Shown here piece by piece: positions 23,610 through 32,413 of a stretch of DNA of 64,000 bases. Position 1 is the first letter of the stretch; each line of letters begins with the position of its first letter. The position numbers and the translations under genes are program-made. The notes beneath the pieces were generated by a model. It was not told the origin of the DNA. It searched no databases and saw only the letters and a program-made list of their open reading frames with translations. The stretch comes from Henriciella pelagia (GTDB lineage: Bacteria > Pseudomonadota > Alphaproteobacteria > Caulobacterales > Hyphomonadaceae): the NCBI RefSeq assembly GCF_002088945.1, contig NZ_NCSU01000011.1, positions 310,001-374,000 of the forward strand. The letters run 5' to 3'.

Positions 23610-24786
23610 CTCCGTCATCGCGCTGCTCGCTGAAGAGGGTGAGGACGCCGATAATCTGGAGGCGCCAGCGTCTGCACCTCCGGCTGAAAGCAAGTCCGCC
23701 GAGCCTGAGGCTGAAGAAGCCGATACTGCTCCCGAAAAGGCAACGGACGTCAAAGACACGAAGGGAGCTCCTCCGCCCGAGCCTGATGCAAAGAACGGCA
23801 CCGGAGGCAGCTTTGGTGGAAGCCACGTGGCGACCGAACTCGCGTCGACGCCAATGAAACTGGCACCTGTCGGTTCCGGTAGCGATCGGATCAAGGCGAG
23901 TCCGCTGGCACGCCGGATTGCTGCGATACGTGGAATTGAACTCTCGACGATCAAAGGCTCGGGGCCGCACGGACGGATCGTCAGGAAGGACGTCGAGGGT
24001 GCAAAGCCCGGCCAGGCGAAAGCGGCCACAGGCGCGCCAGTGGCGCCAGACGGCCTCATCCTGCCGCAGGTGTTGGACGACCGAGTTTACGCCCCGGACA
24101 GCTATGAGCTGAAGCCCCTGGATGGCATGCGCAAGACGGTCGCCAAGCGCCTCACGACGAGCTTCATGCAGGTGCCGCACTTCCCGCTGAACGTGGATAT
24201 CAAGCTGGACAAGCTACTCGCTGCACGTTCCGGAATAAATGAGGCGGCGCCGGAAGGTGTGAAGATTTCCGTCAATGATATGCTCATCAAGGCGTCAGCC
24301 ATGGCGTTGATGGCGGAACCGGAGTGCAATGCGAGTTATACCGACAACGGCATTGCCTATCACAAGTCGGCGCATGTCTCGGTGGCGGTCGCCATCGAAG
24401 GTGGGCTGATCACGCCCGTCATCTTTGACGCCCAGTCAAAGGGTCTCGCCACAATCTCCGAGGAAATGAAGGATCTCGCGACCCGCGCCCGGGACCGCAA
24501 ACTCAAGCCGCAGGAATACACTGGCGGCACCTTCTCGATCTCAAACCTCGGCATGTTTGGCATCAAATCATTTGCGTCGATCATCAACCAGCCAGAGGGC
24601 ATGATCTTGTCTGTCGGCGCAGGTGAGAAGAGGGCGGTCGTGAACGCAAAGGGCGACATCGTTGCGGCCACGGTCATGACGGTAACATTGACCTGCGATC
24701 ACCGGGTGATCGGTGGAGCAGAAGGCGCGCGCTGGCTGCAGGCCTTCAAGCGCTACGTCGAGAGCCCAGAGAGCATGCTGCTTTAG
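23398..24786 (+). CDS. pdhC: pyruvate dehydrogenase E2, dihydrolipoamide acetyltransferase
   Basis: E2 moves the acetyl group from lipoamide to CoA and forms the core of the complex. From the ATG at 23398 it has 462 residues. There is one lipoyl domain (1-80, lysine in [10 protein letters not shown]), a charged linker, and a peripheral-subunit-binding domain ([19 protein letters not shown] ... GRIVRKDV). The catalytic domain ends with the active-site motif [16 protein letters not shown]. The frame extends upstream of 23398, but that ATG begins the conserved lipoyl domain and overlaps the preceding stop. Confidence 0.96.
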   Translation: MAINITMPALSPTMEEGTLAKWLVKPGDTVSSGDVIAEIETDKATMEVEAVDEGTVAKILVEAGTEGVKVNSVIALLAEEGEDADNLEAPASAPPAESKSAEPEAEEADTAPEKATDVKDTKGAPPPEPDAKNGTGGSFGGSHVATELASTPMKLAPVGSGSDRIKASPLARRIAAIRGIELSTIKGSGPHGRIVRKDVEGAKPGQAKAATGAPVAPDGLILPQVLDDRVYAPDSYELKPLDGMRKTVAKRLTTSFMQVPHFPLNVDIKLDKLLAARSGINEAAPEGVKISVNDMLIKASAMALMAEPECNASYTDNGIAYHKSAHVSVAVAIEGGLITPVIFDAQSKGLATISEEMKDLATRARDRKLKPQEYTGGTFSISNLGMFGIKSFASIINQPEGMILSVGAGEKRAVVNAKGDIVAATVMTVTLTCDHRVIGGAEGARWLQAFKRYVESPESMLL

Positions 24787-24800
24787 AACTGGAGGCCAAG

Positions 24801-26210
24801 ATGGCTGACTATGACCTGATCGTTATTGGCTCAGGCCCCGGCGGATACGTCGCTGCTATTCGTGCGGCGCAGCTCGGCATGAAGACTGCGATTGTCGAAC
24901 GCGACAGTCTTGGCGGTATATGCCTGAACTGGGGGTGTATCCCGACAAAGGCGCTCCTGCGGTCTGCGGAGGTCCTTCACCTCGCAAAAAATGCCAAGGA
25001 TTTCGGTCTGAAGATCGACAAGATTGACTTTGATCTGGACGCGGTAGTGAAGCGGTCGCGTAATGTCGCGAAACAGCTTTCCACGGGCGTGACCCATCTG
25101 ATGAAGAAGAACAAGATCGACGTCATCATGGGCGAAGCGAGCCTGAAGAAGGGCAAGCCAGCGCCGACTGTTGTCGTGAAAGACAAGGATGGCAAGTCAA
25201 AGGACTATCAGGCGAAACACGTCATGCTGGCCACCGGCGCTCGTGCACGCTCGATCCCGCAGGCGGGTCTCGAGCCGGACGGCAAGCTGATCTGGACTTA
25301 TCGGGAGGCGATGGTGCCAGACGTGACGCCCAAGAAGCTGCTCGTCATCGGTTCCGGCGCGATCGGGATCGAGTTTGCCAGTTTCTATAATGAGCTTGGA
25401 AGCGATGTGACGGTCGTTGAGGCGCTCGACCGCATCCTGCCTGTGGAAGACGAAGAAATTTCCACGATGGCTCGCAAGCAATTCGAGAAACAGGGCCTGA
25501 AATTCCATACGGGAGCGCAAGTCAAGTCTCTCAAGAAGGCCAAGGATAGCGTCACGGCCGAAGTGTCTGTCGGCGGCAAAACAGAGTCGATCGAAGCTGA
25601 TCGCGTAATCCTTGCGATTGGCATTGTTGGCAATGTGGAGAACCTCGGCCTGGAAGAGCTCGGTGTGAAAATTGAGAAGACCCATGTCGTCGTCGACGGA
25701 TTTGGCCGCACGGGTGTCCCGGGCCTCTATGCCATCGGTGACCTGACTGGTCCGCCCTGGCTGGCGCACAAGGCGAGTCACGAGGGCGTGATCTGCGTTG
25801 AGGGCATCGCAGGGGCTAATACGGCTCATCCATTCGATGCGTCTAACGTGCCCGGCTGCACCTACTCTCATCCGCAGGTGGCGAGTGTCGGATTGACCGA
25901 GGCTAAGGCCAAGCAAGCCGGACATAAGGTCAAGGTCGGCAAGTTTCCGTTCATCGGCAATGGCAAGGCCATCGCGCTCGGTGCTGGAGATGGGATGATC
26001 AAGACCATTTTCGACGAGAAAACCGGTGAGCTTCTTGGGGCGCACATGATCGGCGCCGAAGTAACGGAGCTGATCCAGGGGTACGTCATCGCCCGCGAGG
26101 GTGAACTGACGGAAGCTGAACTCATGCACACCATATTCCCGCATCCAACCCTGTCGGAGATGATGCATGAGTCGGTCCTGGCGGCGTATGGCAAGGTTCT
26201 GCACATGTAG
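24801..26210 (+). CDS. lpdA: dihydrolipoamide dehydrogenase (E3)
   Basis: E3 reoxidises dihydrolipoamide and passes electrons to NAD. The 469-residue flavoprotein has the FAD fingerprint IGSGPGGYVAAIRAAQLG and the redox disulfide in GGICLNWGCIPTKALL. It also has the NAD-binding motif VIGSGAIGIEFASFY and the C-terminal His-Glu pair in HPTLSEMMHE. A GGAGG precedes the ATG. It closes the pyruvate dehydrogenase operon. Confidence 0.96.
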   Translation: MADYDLIVIGSGPGGYVAAIRAAQLGMKTAIVERDSLGGICLNWGCIPTKALLRSAEVLHLAKNAKDFGLKIDKIDFDLDAVVKRSRNVAKQLSTGVTHLMKKNKIDVIMGEASLKKGKPAPTVVVKDKDGKSKDYQAKHVMLATGARARSIPQAGLEPDGKLIWTYREAMVPDVTPKKLLVIGSGAIGIEFASFYNELGSDVTVVEALDRILPVEDEEISTMARKQFEKQGLKFHTGAQVKSLKKAKDSVTAEVSVGGKTESIEADRVILAIGIVGNVENLGLEELGVKIEKTHVVVDGFGRTGVPGLYAIGDLTGPPWLAHKASHEGVICVEGIAGANTAHPFDASNVPGCTYSHPQVASVGLTEAKAKQAGHKVKVGKFPFIGNGKAIALGAGDGMIKTIFDEKTGELLGAHMIGAEVTELIQGYVIAREGELTEAELMHTIFPHPTLSEMMHESVLAAYGKVLHM

Positions 26211-26230
26211 CGTTTGCGCGGCTTGACCGG

Positions 26231-26992
26231 ATGGGCGATGGCATTCACCTTCCGGCCATGTCGCAAGCTGTCTCTCGACTTCAGGAAGAAACGTTCATCT
26301 GGATTGCAGGTGAAATGTTTGTCCCGACTTGCGAGGGCGCGCTGTGGTGGCCTGCGCAGAAGACGCTGATCGTGTCTGATCTGCATTTGGAAAAGGGGTC
26401 TAGCTACGCGCAGGGGGGGCAGCTTCTGCCGCCTTACGATACAGCCTCGACCCTGCAGATGGTCGAGGCACTTGCGGCGAGATTCGTCCCCGTCCGGATC
26501 ATTTCGTTGGGTGACAGCTTCCACGACCGTGCTTCTGAAGAGCGTTTGTCCAATAAGGATTGTGTGCGCATTCGTGCGCTGACGGCCAAGTATGACTGGC
26601 ATTGGGTGGAGGGCAATCATGACCCGGATCCCCCGGCACATCTAGGCGGCAGGGGCACGCATGCCCTGAGTATCGGATCGTGTGTCTTCAGACACGAACC
26701 GACGGGCGCTGTCGGAGAAATAGCGGGTCACCTGCACCCTGTTGTGAAAATAGGTGGAAGAGGGCGGTCGGTCCGTCGCAAATGCTTTGTCACGGACGGT
26801 GATAGCCTGGTTATGCCGTCTCTGGGAACACTGACGGGTGGGCTTAATGCCCTTGATCCTGTCGTCGCCGCTTGCTTTTCCAGTCGCCCGATGCATTTCG
26901 CTTCGAGTGGCCCGGGAGTCCGGTTTGTCGATCGCGCGACCTTGCTTCCGGACAGGCGCGGGTATGCCGGCGGATCAGGCTGGCGCTTGTAG
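26231..26992 (+). CDS. pdeM: PdeM-family metallophosphoesterase
   Basis: A calcineurin-like phosphoesterase of the kind annotated as ligase-associated DNA damage response endonuclease PdeM. The metal-binding motifs are all visible: IVSDLHLEKGSS, SLGDSFHDR, VEGNHDPD and AGHLHP. Length (253 residues) is in the family range. An in-frame ATG at 26258 is an equally plausible start; neither has a clear Shine-Dalgarno. The usual partners (ATP-dependent ligase, Lhr-type helicase, Exo-type nuclease) are not next to it. The conserved order breaks here, as lipA is 8 kb further on. Confidence 0.85.
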   Translation: MGDGIHLPAMSQAVSRLQEETFIWIAGEMFVPTCEGALWWPAQKTLIVSDLHLEKGSSYAQGGQLLPPYDTASTLQMVEALAARFVPVRIISLGDSFHDRASEERLSNKDCVRIRALTAKYDWHWVEGNHDPDPPAHLGGRGTHALSIGSCVFRHEPTGAVGEIAGHLHPVVKIGGRGRSVRRKCFVTDGDSLVMPSLGTLTGGLNALDPVVAACFSSRPMHFASSGPGVRFVDRATLLPDRRGYAGGSGWRL

Positions 26993-27034
26993 CGCCGAGA
27001 GACCAAACACGAACACGTAGTAGGACTTCACTTT

Positions 27035-27871
27035 ATGGAACAGCTTGAAAACATAGATTACGCCGCCCTCTGGGCAGAATACTGGCCGGTCGTCATGTCC
27101 GGCGCCCTCAAGGTTTTCGGCGCGCTCTTTGTTCTGATCGTTGGGCTTCGCATCGCCGGCTGGCTCGCCAATTCGGTGCGCAAGCACACAACCAGGCGGC
27201 CAGGCGTGGATGCTACGCTCGGCAACTTCTTCGGTTCTGTGGTCCGCTGGTTCGCGACAGCTGCCGTCTTCATCGCATCGCTGCAGGTCTTTGGCGTCCA
27301 GGCCACGAGTTTTGTGGCCATTCTGGGTGCGCTAACACTGGCCATCGGTCTTTCGCTCCAGGGCGCGCTCGGCAACATTGCTTCGGGCGTGATGATCATG
27401 CTGTTCCGGCCCTACAAGATGGGGGACTTCGTCGAAATCTCCGGTCAGTCAGGCACGGTGAAGGATATCAATCTCTTCCAGACCATCCTGTCGACGGTTG
27501 ACAATGTGAAGATTATCATTCCGAACACGGAAGCCATTGACGGCATCATCAAGAATTATTCCGGCTTTGATACCCGTCGTTGCGACATCACGTTCGGCAT
27601 CGATTATGATGACGATATGGACAAGGCGATCGGCATTATTCGCTCACTGGCTGAGGCGGACGAACGTGTATTGAGGGATCCGGAGCCGTTCGTCAAAGTG
27701 GTCAATCTGGGCGACAGTTCTGTGGATATCCAGGCACGCCTATGGTGCAAGGCCACCGATCTGTGGGACCTTAAATTTGCAATGACGAAGGATGTTAAAG
27801 CAGAATTCGATCGTCAGGGCATTTCTATCCCGTTCCCACATCGTACAATTGTCCAGAAGCAGGTTAGCTAA
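27035..27871 (+). CDS. small-conductance mechanosensitive channel, MscS family
   Basis: A 278-residue inner-membrane channel expected to open under osmotic downshock. Three N-terminal helices are visible. The third is the glycine/alanine-rich pore helix (AIGLSLQGALGNIASGVMI), followed by the FRPYKMGDFVEISGQSGTV beta-domain start and DNVKIIIPN, both family hallmarks. Length matches E. coli MscS. The small membrane protein at 27902 follows after 30 bases. Confidence 0.94.
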   Translation: MEQLENIDYAALWAEYWPVVMSGALKVFGALFVLIVGLRIAGWLANSVRKHTTRRPGVDATLGNFFGSVVRWFATAAVFIASLQVFGVQATSFVAILGALTLAIGLSLQGALGNIASGVMIMLFRPYKMGDFVEISGQSGTVKDINLFQTILSTVDNVKIIIPNTEAIDGIIKNYSGFDTRRCDITFGIDYDDDMDKAIGIIRSLAEADERVLRDPEPFVKVVNLGDSSVDIQARLWCKATDLWDLKFAMTKDVKAEFDRQGISIPFPHRTIVQKQVS

Positions 27872-27901
27872 GGACCAAACGACCGTCGAAGGAGCATCAG
27901 G

Positions 27902-28267
27902 GTGAACCGATCAACCGCAGAAGACCCGGTTGTGACGCCCGTCGATGCGCCTTCGGCACAGTCTGCAAAGCCTGCGCGACCGAAAAAGCGACCGGTGCTG
28001 CTGCGCTTGTTCGGCATTTCGGTCTGGGGAGGCACCAAGCTCGCCGTGGTTTGCATCTTGGTTGGTTTCTTTCTGCTCGCCCTGGAGTTTGATCCGGCAG
28101 CCAAGGATGTAAACGTCCTCGGAGCGCTTACCGATCTTGTAAAGAACCTCGCAGGTGCGGCTGTCTGGGCTATCAAGAACTTCTGGAAGCCGCTGCTTGC
28201 CGGCGCCAGCATCGTGTTGCCACTATGGGTCTTGTGGCGTCTGGCAAGTCTTCCCTTTCGAAAATAG
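27902..28267 (+). CDS. small two-helix membrane protein, DUF6460-like
   Basis: A 121-residue protein with a proline/lysine-rich cytoplasmic N-terminus and a hydrophobic helix at about 46-68 (WGGTKLAVVCILVGFFLLAL). An amphipathic stretch (LTDLVKNLAGAAVWAIKNFW) and a second helix (GASIVLPLWVLWRL) follow. The pattern resembles DUF6460 proteins, which I recall rather than having searched. The GTG start has a GAAGGAG seven bases upstream. It follows the MscS gene closely, which suggests co-expression. Function unknown. Confidence 0.7.
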   Translation: MNRSTAEDPVVTPVDAPSAQSAKPARPKKRPVLLRLFGISVWGGTKLAVVCILVGFFLLALEFDPAAKDVNVLGALTDLVKNLAGAAVWAIKNFWKPLLAGASIVLPLWVLWRLASLPFRK

Positions 28268-28304
28268 GGGCACACGCGTACGGTGGCCCAAAAGGGAGGC
28301 AACA

Positions 28305-29207
28305 TTGGATACTTCAAAACTCATGTTCAAACCCGGTTTGCTGGATGGAGAGCGCATTCTAGTGACAGGCGGGGGTACAGGCCTCGGGAAGGAAATGGCC
28401 GAGGGTTTTCTGAAGCTTGGCGCCGAGGTTCATATTTGCGGACGTCGAGGCAAGGTCTGTGAGGACACTGCAAGCGAACTGATGGAGCGGCACGGCGGGA
28501 CAGTTGTCCCGCATACATGCGATATCCGTGCGGCCGAAGCGATCACCGACATGAATGACACGATCTGGTCTGCCCATGGCCCCCTGACGGGTCTGATCAA
28601 CAACGCCGCCGGCAATTTCATATCAAGGACCGAAGACCTCTCCATTCGCGGTTTTGATGCGATCTCCAACATTGTGTTTCGTGGCAGCTTTTATATGACC
28701 CACGACATCGGAAAGCGCTGGATTGCGGAGAAGCGCAAAGGCAGCGTGACCTCCATCCTTACAACGTGGGTGTGGAATGGCGGGCCTTTCGTGGTGCCGT
28801 CAGCCATGTCGAAGGCGGCGGTGAATACGATGACGCAAAGTCTCGCCGTGGAGTGGGGCCGTTACGGCTTGCGGTTCAATGCGATTGCACCCGGTCCGTT
28901 CCCGACTGAAGGCATGTCAAAGCGGCTGGCGCCGGATGCAGAAGGTGCGAAGCGTATGGATTCAGGGGCATCGAATCCTATGGGGCGCGTCGGCGAAATG
29001 CACGAGCTGGTCAATCTGGCCGTGTTCCTGATGGGACCAGGTGCTGAATATGTGAATGGTCAGACCATCGCGATCGATGGCGCTGCTTACAATGCGACCG
29101 GAGGCAATTTCGCCGCTCTTACAGCATGGGGAGACGCTGAATGGAAAGCGGCGCGCGACGCTATCGAGGCGACGAATGCCAAGGATAAGGCGCAGCGCAC
29201 AGTCTAA
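28305..29207 (+). CDS. SDR oxidoreductase, 2,4-dienoyl-CoA reductase type
   Basis: A 300-residue short-chain dehydrogenase. The Rossmann motif TGGGTGLGKEMAEGF, NNAAGN, and the stretch PFVVPSAMSKAAVNTM with RFNAIAPGPFPTEGMSKRL resemble mitochondrial DECR1, which reduces 2,4-dienoyl-CoA esters with NADPH. The classic YxxxK motif is absent; the position before the lysine reads SAMSK. The TTG start at 28305 is chosen because AGGGAGG lies five bases upstream; an ATG at 28323 is the alternative. The stop overlaps that of the convergent ATP-grasp gene. Confidence 0.88.
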   Translation: MDTSKLMFKPGLLDGERILVTGGGTGLGKEMAEGFLKLGAEVHICGRRGKVCEDTASELMERHGGTVVPHTCDIRAAEAITDMNDTIWSAHGPLTGLINNAAGNFISRTEDLSIRGFDAISNIVFRGSFYMTHDIGKRWIAEKRKGSVTSILTTWVWNGGPFVVPSAMSKAAVNTMTQSLAVEWGRYGLRFNAIAPGPFPTEGMSKRLAPDAEGAKRMDSGASNPMGRVGEMHELVNLAVFLMGPGAEYVNGQTIAIDGAAYNATGGNFAALTAWGDAEWKAARDAIEATNAKDKAQRTV

Positions 29208-30181
29208 ACTTCGTCGCCCGGTGCTATAAAGCGGTCCAGCGGCTCGCCGCGCCAGTTCGCCTTGCAGATTTCTATGCGTTCATGCACGTCTTCCGGAACA
29301 GAAGGCAGCTTGTGTACGGGCATCAGAAGGGGACGTAGGCCGCGCAGGTTCGCCGTCTGGATCGCAATGCCTGGCCGCGCATTGAGCTCGAGCAGCGTCG
29401 GGCCCTTGTGTTCGCATATGACGATGTCCACGCCCACATATCCAAGACCAATATGGTGGCCGAGGCGGGACGCCAGTTCCAAGATTTCGGGCCAGGCAGG
29501 AACCTGGAAATCACGTACGGGCGTTTCGAAATCTGGATGCAGATCGACCGAATCATTGTGCTGGACGCCGCGCGTCGTGATTCCGGTGACCAGATCAATG
29601 CCAGCGCCCACGCCCCCCTGGTGCAGGTTCGCCTTGCCATCGGACTCAGCCGTTGGCAGGCGCAGCATTGCCATGACGGGGATGCCTCGGAAAACGATCA
29701 CGCGTACATCCGGAACGCCGCCAAACGCGAGCTTTGAGAAAGCAGAATGAGGCACGAGCCTCTCTTCGATCAGAACTGAGTCCGAGCCATCTCCCATCGA
29801 AAACATGCCCGATAGCATGTTGCTTATATGGTATTTGACGTCGGCCCAGGGTGTGATCTGGCCGTTCATGCGTCGAAGGCCGGTTTTCGCAAGACCATTA
29901 AACACCATGATGCCGCCGCCGCCGGAGCCGCGAGATGGCTTCACGACGAAGCTGGCGCGTTTCTTGGCAATCCGCTCGATGATGTTGATCTCGCCGCCAT
30001 ACCGGATCACGCCAAATTGCTCGGGCACTGTCACGCCGGCCTCTATGGCCAGCTTCTTTGTGATGATCTTGTCGTCGACGAGCGGGTAATAACGCCGTGG
30101 ATTGTAAGCCGCTATGAAATCGAGATTGCGGCTGTTCATGCCCAGGACACCGGCTTTTGCGAGACGCGTAAACGGCTTCAT
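29204..30181 (-). CDS. RimK-like ATP-grasp alpha-L-glutamate ligase-like protein
   Basis: A 325-residue ATP-grasp enzyme. The ATP-binding lysine and glycine-rich loop appear as FVVKPSRGSGGGG (about 79-91), the adenine-hinge region as VLIEERLV, and the metal-binding residues in LLELNARPGIAI (about 264-275). Such enzymes join a carboxylate to an amine through an acyl phosphate; RimK adds glutamates to a protein C-terminus. No signal peptide, so it acts in the cytoplasm. Its ATG overlaps the stop of the upstream 7TM gene (TGATG), so the two are coupled. The substrate is unknown. Confidence 0.9.
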   Translation of the reverse strand: MKPFTRLAKAGVLGMNSRNLDFIAAYNPRRYYPLVDDKIITKKLAIEAGVTVPEQFGVIRYGGEINIIERIAKKRASFVVKPSRGSGGGGIMVFNGLAKTGLRRMNGQITPWADVKYHISNMLSGMFSMGDGSDSVLIEERLVPHSAFSKLAFGGVPDVRVIVFRGIPVMAMLRLPTAESDGKANLHQGGVGAGIDLVTGITTRGVQHNDSVDLHPDFETPVRDFQVPAWPEILELASRLGHHIGLGYVGVDIVICEHKGPTLLELNARPGIAIQTANLRGLRPLLMPVHKLPSVPEDVHERIEICKANWRGEPLDRFIAPGDEV

Positions 30182-31761
30182 CACCGATCTCCGACTTTTT
30201 CGGCCTCGTTGGCCAATACCTTGAAGCGGAAGAATTCCGTGACCTTGTAGCCGGTGTAGCGACCGAGCATCAGCACGATTGCGAGAACGATGAGCAGCAG
30301 TTCCGGGAATACGATCGCGACGTGCTCAATGTACTCATTGGTCAGGACGTAATAGCCCGCCACGGCACCAGCGAGTGATCCTGCAGCCTTCTTCAGAGCG
30401 TCCTTCGCGCCGTCTTCTTCCCAGGTCAACGACATCCGTTCGATGGTCATTGTGATGATCACGAGCGGGAAGAGTGAGATGGAGAGGCCGGTCTGAATGC
30501 CGGTGGCCTCACCAATTAGAGCAATCGTCATCATCAGGAATGTCACGATGATCAGGACAGCAGCAAGGCGCGGCACGAGCAGGAGTTGCAGCTGGTTGAA
30601 ATAAGCGCGCAATAACAAGCCAATAGCGACAATTCCAACAAACAGGATCATGCCTGTCAGAAGAGACGTTTCCCGGAAGGCAAGCGCAATCAGGATGGGC
30701 ATGAAGGTGCCGAATGCTGGCATGCCGATGATCTGTTTTAATAGCACAATGATGAGCGCGCCCAGCGGGATCAGAAGCAGTACGCGAAAGACGAGCTGCA
30801 GGTCGATCGGGAGGGTGAGGAGGGACGTCGCATTGACCCACGGGGCATACTCTTCGCCGCGTTCCATGGCGCGAACGAGCTGGCTTTCGAAGTTCCGGGC
30901 AACCGACCAGGATACGCCGAGGCGGCGGAATCCATCGCCGTCAACGATGGGTGCTCGGTCGTAGACGATCGGAAGGGCGCGAGTGTGGTCGAGCGGCTCA
31001 GCTGTGCGGCCACTGGCGCTGACCCATTGCTCATTGAGCCAGTACTCTACCCAACTTTCGAGTGGCGCCTGCCGCGTATCGGTATTCAGCATGATGCCCT
31101 GGACAAGACGGGCGGGCGTGCCGGCCGCGTTCAGCAGAAAGACGAGCCGGTCGGAGGCATTGCGAATTTCCGGCGGGCCACCTTCAATGATGGTGGTGAT
31201 CCGGTCATCGTCCTCATCGGCGCTCAGGCGCGCGAGCTGGGCGATAAAGCTGCGTTCGCCAGCGGACTTTTCAAGCGCCTCCGACAGCACGGAATCGAGC
31301 GCCACGAGAAGCGGCGTTGCGTTCTCCTGGATTGCGCGGCGCCGTTCGGAGCGACGATAGTCGGAAATCGCCTCGGGCGTCGGCTGAGTGCTGCTGTTGC
31401 CGAGGCGGCGGTCCACGGAGATGAGTTTAGCACGGTAAAACAGAACGGCATTTCCGTCCTGGGCCCTTCGTTCAAAGACGGCGCGGCGTCCGGTCTCATC
31501 GGTTGTCGTCTCAATTCCGAAACCTGACGCGATGAACGCTTCATCCACGACGGAAAACTGTCCTTCGGACTCGGGCAGAGCCAGTCTCAATGTGACGGGC
31601 TCGCCTTCACCACGGAATGAAACTTTTGCTTCGAGTGTCCAAGTGTCGGAATCAAGGTCCGGGATAACGGGAAAGCCGAGCTGAGTGACCTTGTAGGAAA
31701 AAATGCCAAGCGCCGACGCGATCAGAACGCCAACAATTATCAGCAGTTGAGTGCGTTTCAC
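30181..31761 (-). CDS. inactive transglutaminase fused to a seven-helix membrane domain
   Basis: A 526-residue membrane protein. One N-terminal helix (LLIIVGVLIASALGIFSY) anchors a periplasmic region. About residues 200-280 resemble a transglutaminase core (RLVFLLNAAGTPARLVQG, LESWVEYW), but the catalytic Cys and His are replaced. From about 325 to 510 there are seven hydrophobic helices. This is the architecture of the Pfam families for inactive transglutaminase with 7TM (PF14400/PF14402, from memory). It lies between, and is co-transcribed with, a retropepsin-like protease and an ATP-grasp ligase. Confidence 0.9.
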   Translation of the reverse strand: MKRTQLLIIVGVLIASALGIFSYKVTQLGFPVIPDLDSDTWTLEAKVSFRGEGEPVTLRLALPESEGQFSVVDEAFIASGFGIETTTDETGRRAVFERRAQDGNAVLFYRAKLISVDRRLGNSSTQPTPEAISDYRRSERRRAIQENATPLLVALDSVLSEALEKSAGERSFIAQLARLSADEDDDRITTIIEGGPPEIRNASDRLVFLLNAAGTPARLVQGIMLNTDTRQAPLESWVEYWLNEQWVSASGRTAEPLDHTRALPIVYDRAPIVDGDGFRRLGVSWSVARNFESQLVRAMERGEEYAPWVNATSLLTLPIDLQLVFRVLLLIPLGALIIVLLKQIIGMPAFGTFMPILIALAFRETSLLTGMILFVGIVAIGLLLRAYFNQLQLLLVPRLAAVLIIVTFLMMTIALIGEATGIQTGLSISLFPLVIITMTIERMSLTWEEDGAKDALKKAAGSLAGAVAGYYVLTNEYIEHVAIVFPELLLIVLAIVLMLGRYTGYKVTEFFRFKVLANEAEKVGDR

Positions 31762-31791
31762 GCGACGACCCCTTCAGACCTCAAAGACGCG

Positions 31792-31811
31792 TGCAGCTGG
31801 AATCAGCTGCA
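31792..31811. repeat. hairpin across the stop codon of the retropepsin gene
   Basis: TGCAGCTG (31792-31799) and CAGCTGCA (31804-31811) form a perfect eight-base stem around GAAT. The minus-strand stop codon of the protease gene (31805-31803) is part of it. No T-tract follows in either direction, so it is not an intrinsic terminator. It sits in the gap before the 7TM gene and may affect coupling or message stability. Confidence 0.5.
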
Positions 31812-32324
31812 GCGTGCCTTTTTGGTATAAATCTCACTTGAGTCGACAATTATACCTGCTTTTTTCAACATGTTTCTGCCAATGAGGGTTTCGTAGTTGA
31901 AGTGTGCCCGATCTGCGAGAGTCACTTCGTCTTCAATCAGTCTCCCCCCGAGGCAGAATTCAAGATCGACAACGGGACGATAGATTACGCCTGCCTTTTT
32001 CGTCTTGATTGCGGCCCATCGGATGACTTTGGTTTCGATGATGCGTTCGTCGCCATCTTCATTGATTACCTTGAATACGATGTCCCGACTGATGGTTTCG
32101 TCTTCGAAATCCTTCCTCTTGGGCTTTGACATGATTTCGGCGTGGATGGATGAGGTTGTGGCACCGGTATCGAGTTTCGCGTCGAGTTCGATGTCGAGAT
32201 CTGCAATGCGAACGTGTTCCAGCCAGCCAAGTACATGCTTGTCGTCGCTATCGGAATCGGCGATGGCAGGTGAGGCAGCGATACACATCGCGAGGATCGC
32301 GGCGACATGGCTCTTGAGTATCAT
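31803..32324 (-). CDS. retropepsin-like aspartic protease, RimB/PF05618 type, exported
   Basis: A 173-residue protein with a signal peptide (about 1-22, cleavage after SPAIA). A single retropepsin active-site motif LDTGATTSS has Asp52-Thr53-Gly54, and the late hydrophobic LIGRNML (about 147-153) closes the fold. The family was named ATP-dependent zinc protease, but the visible residues fit an aspartic protease working as a dimer. Members occur next to RimK-like ligases. AAAGGAA precedes the ATG. It heads the three-gene cassette with the 7TM and ATP-grasp genes. Confidence 0.88.
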   Translation of the reverse strand: MILKSHVAAILAMCIAASPAIADSDSDDKHVLGWLEHVRIADLDIELDAKLDTGATTSSIHAEIMSKPKRKDFEDETISRDIVFKVINEDGDERIIETKVIRWAAIKTKKAGVIYRPVVDLEFCLGGRLIEDEVTLADRAHFNYETLIGRNMLKKAGIIVDSSEIYTKKARCS

Positions 32325-32413
32325 GAGTGATTCCTTTGGGGTCTTTCTTGCGGGCGTCCTTCAACACTCAAATTGTGATCAAGAGATGGCAGATGCTGCG
32401 ATCATAGTGTTGC

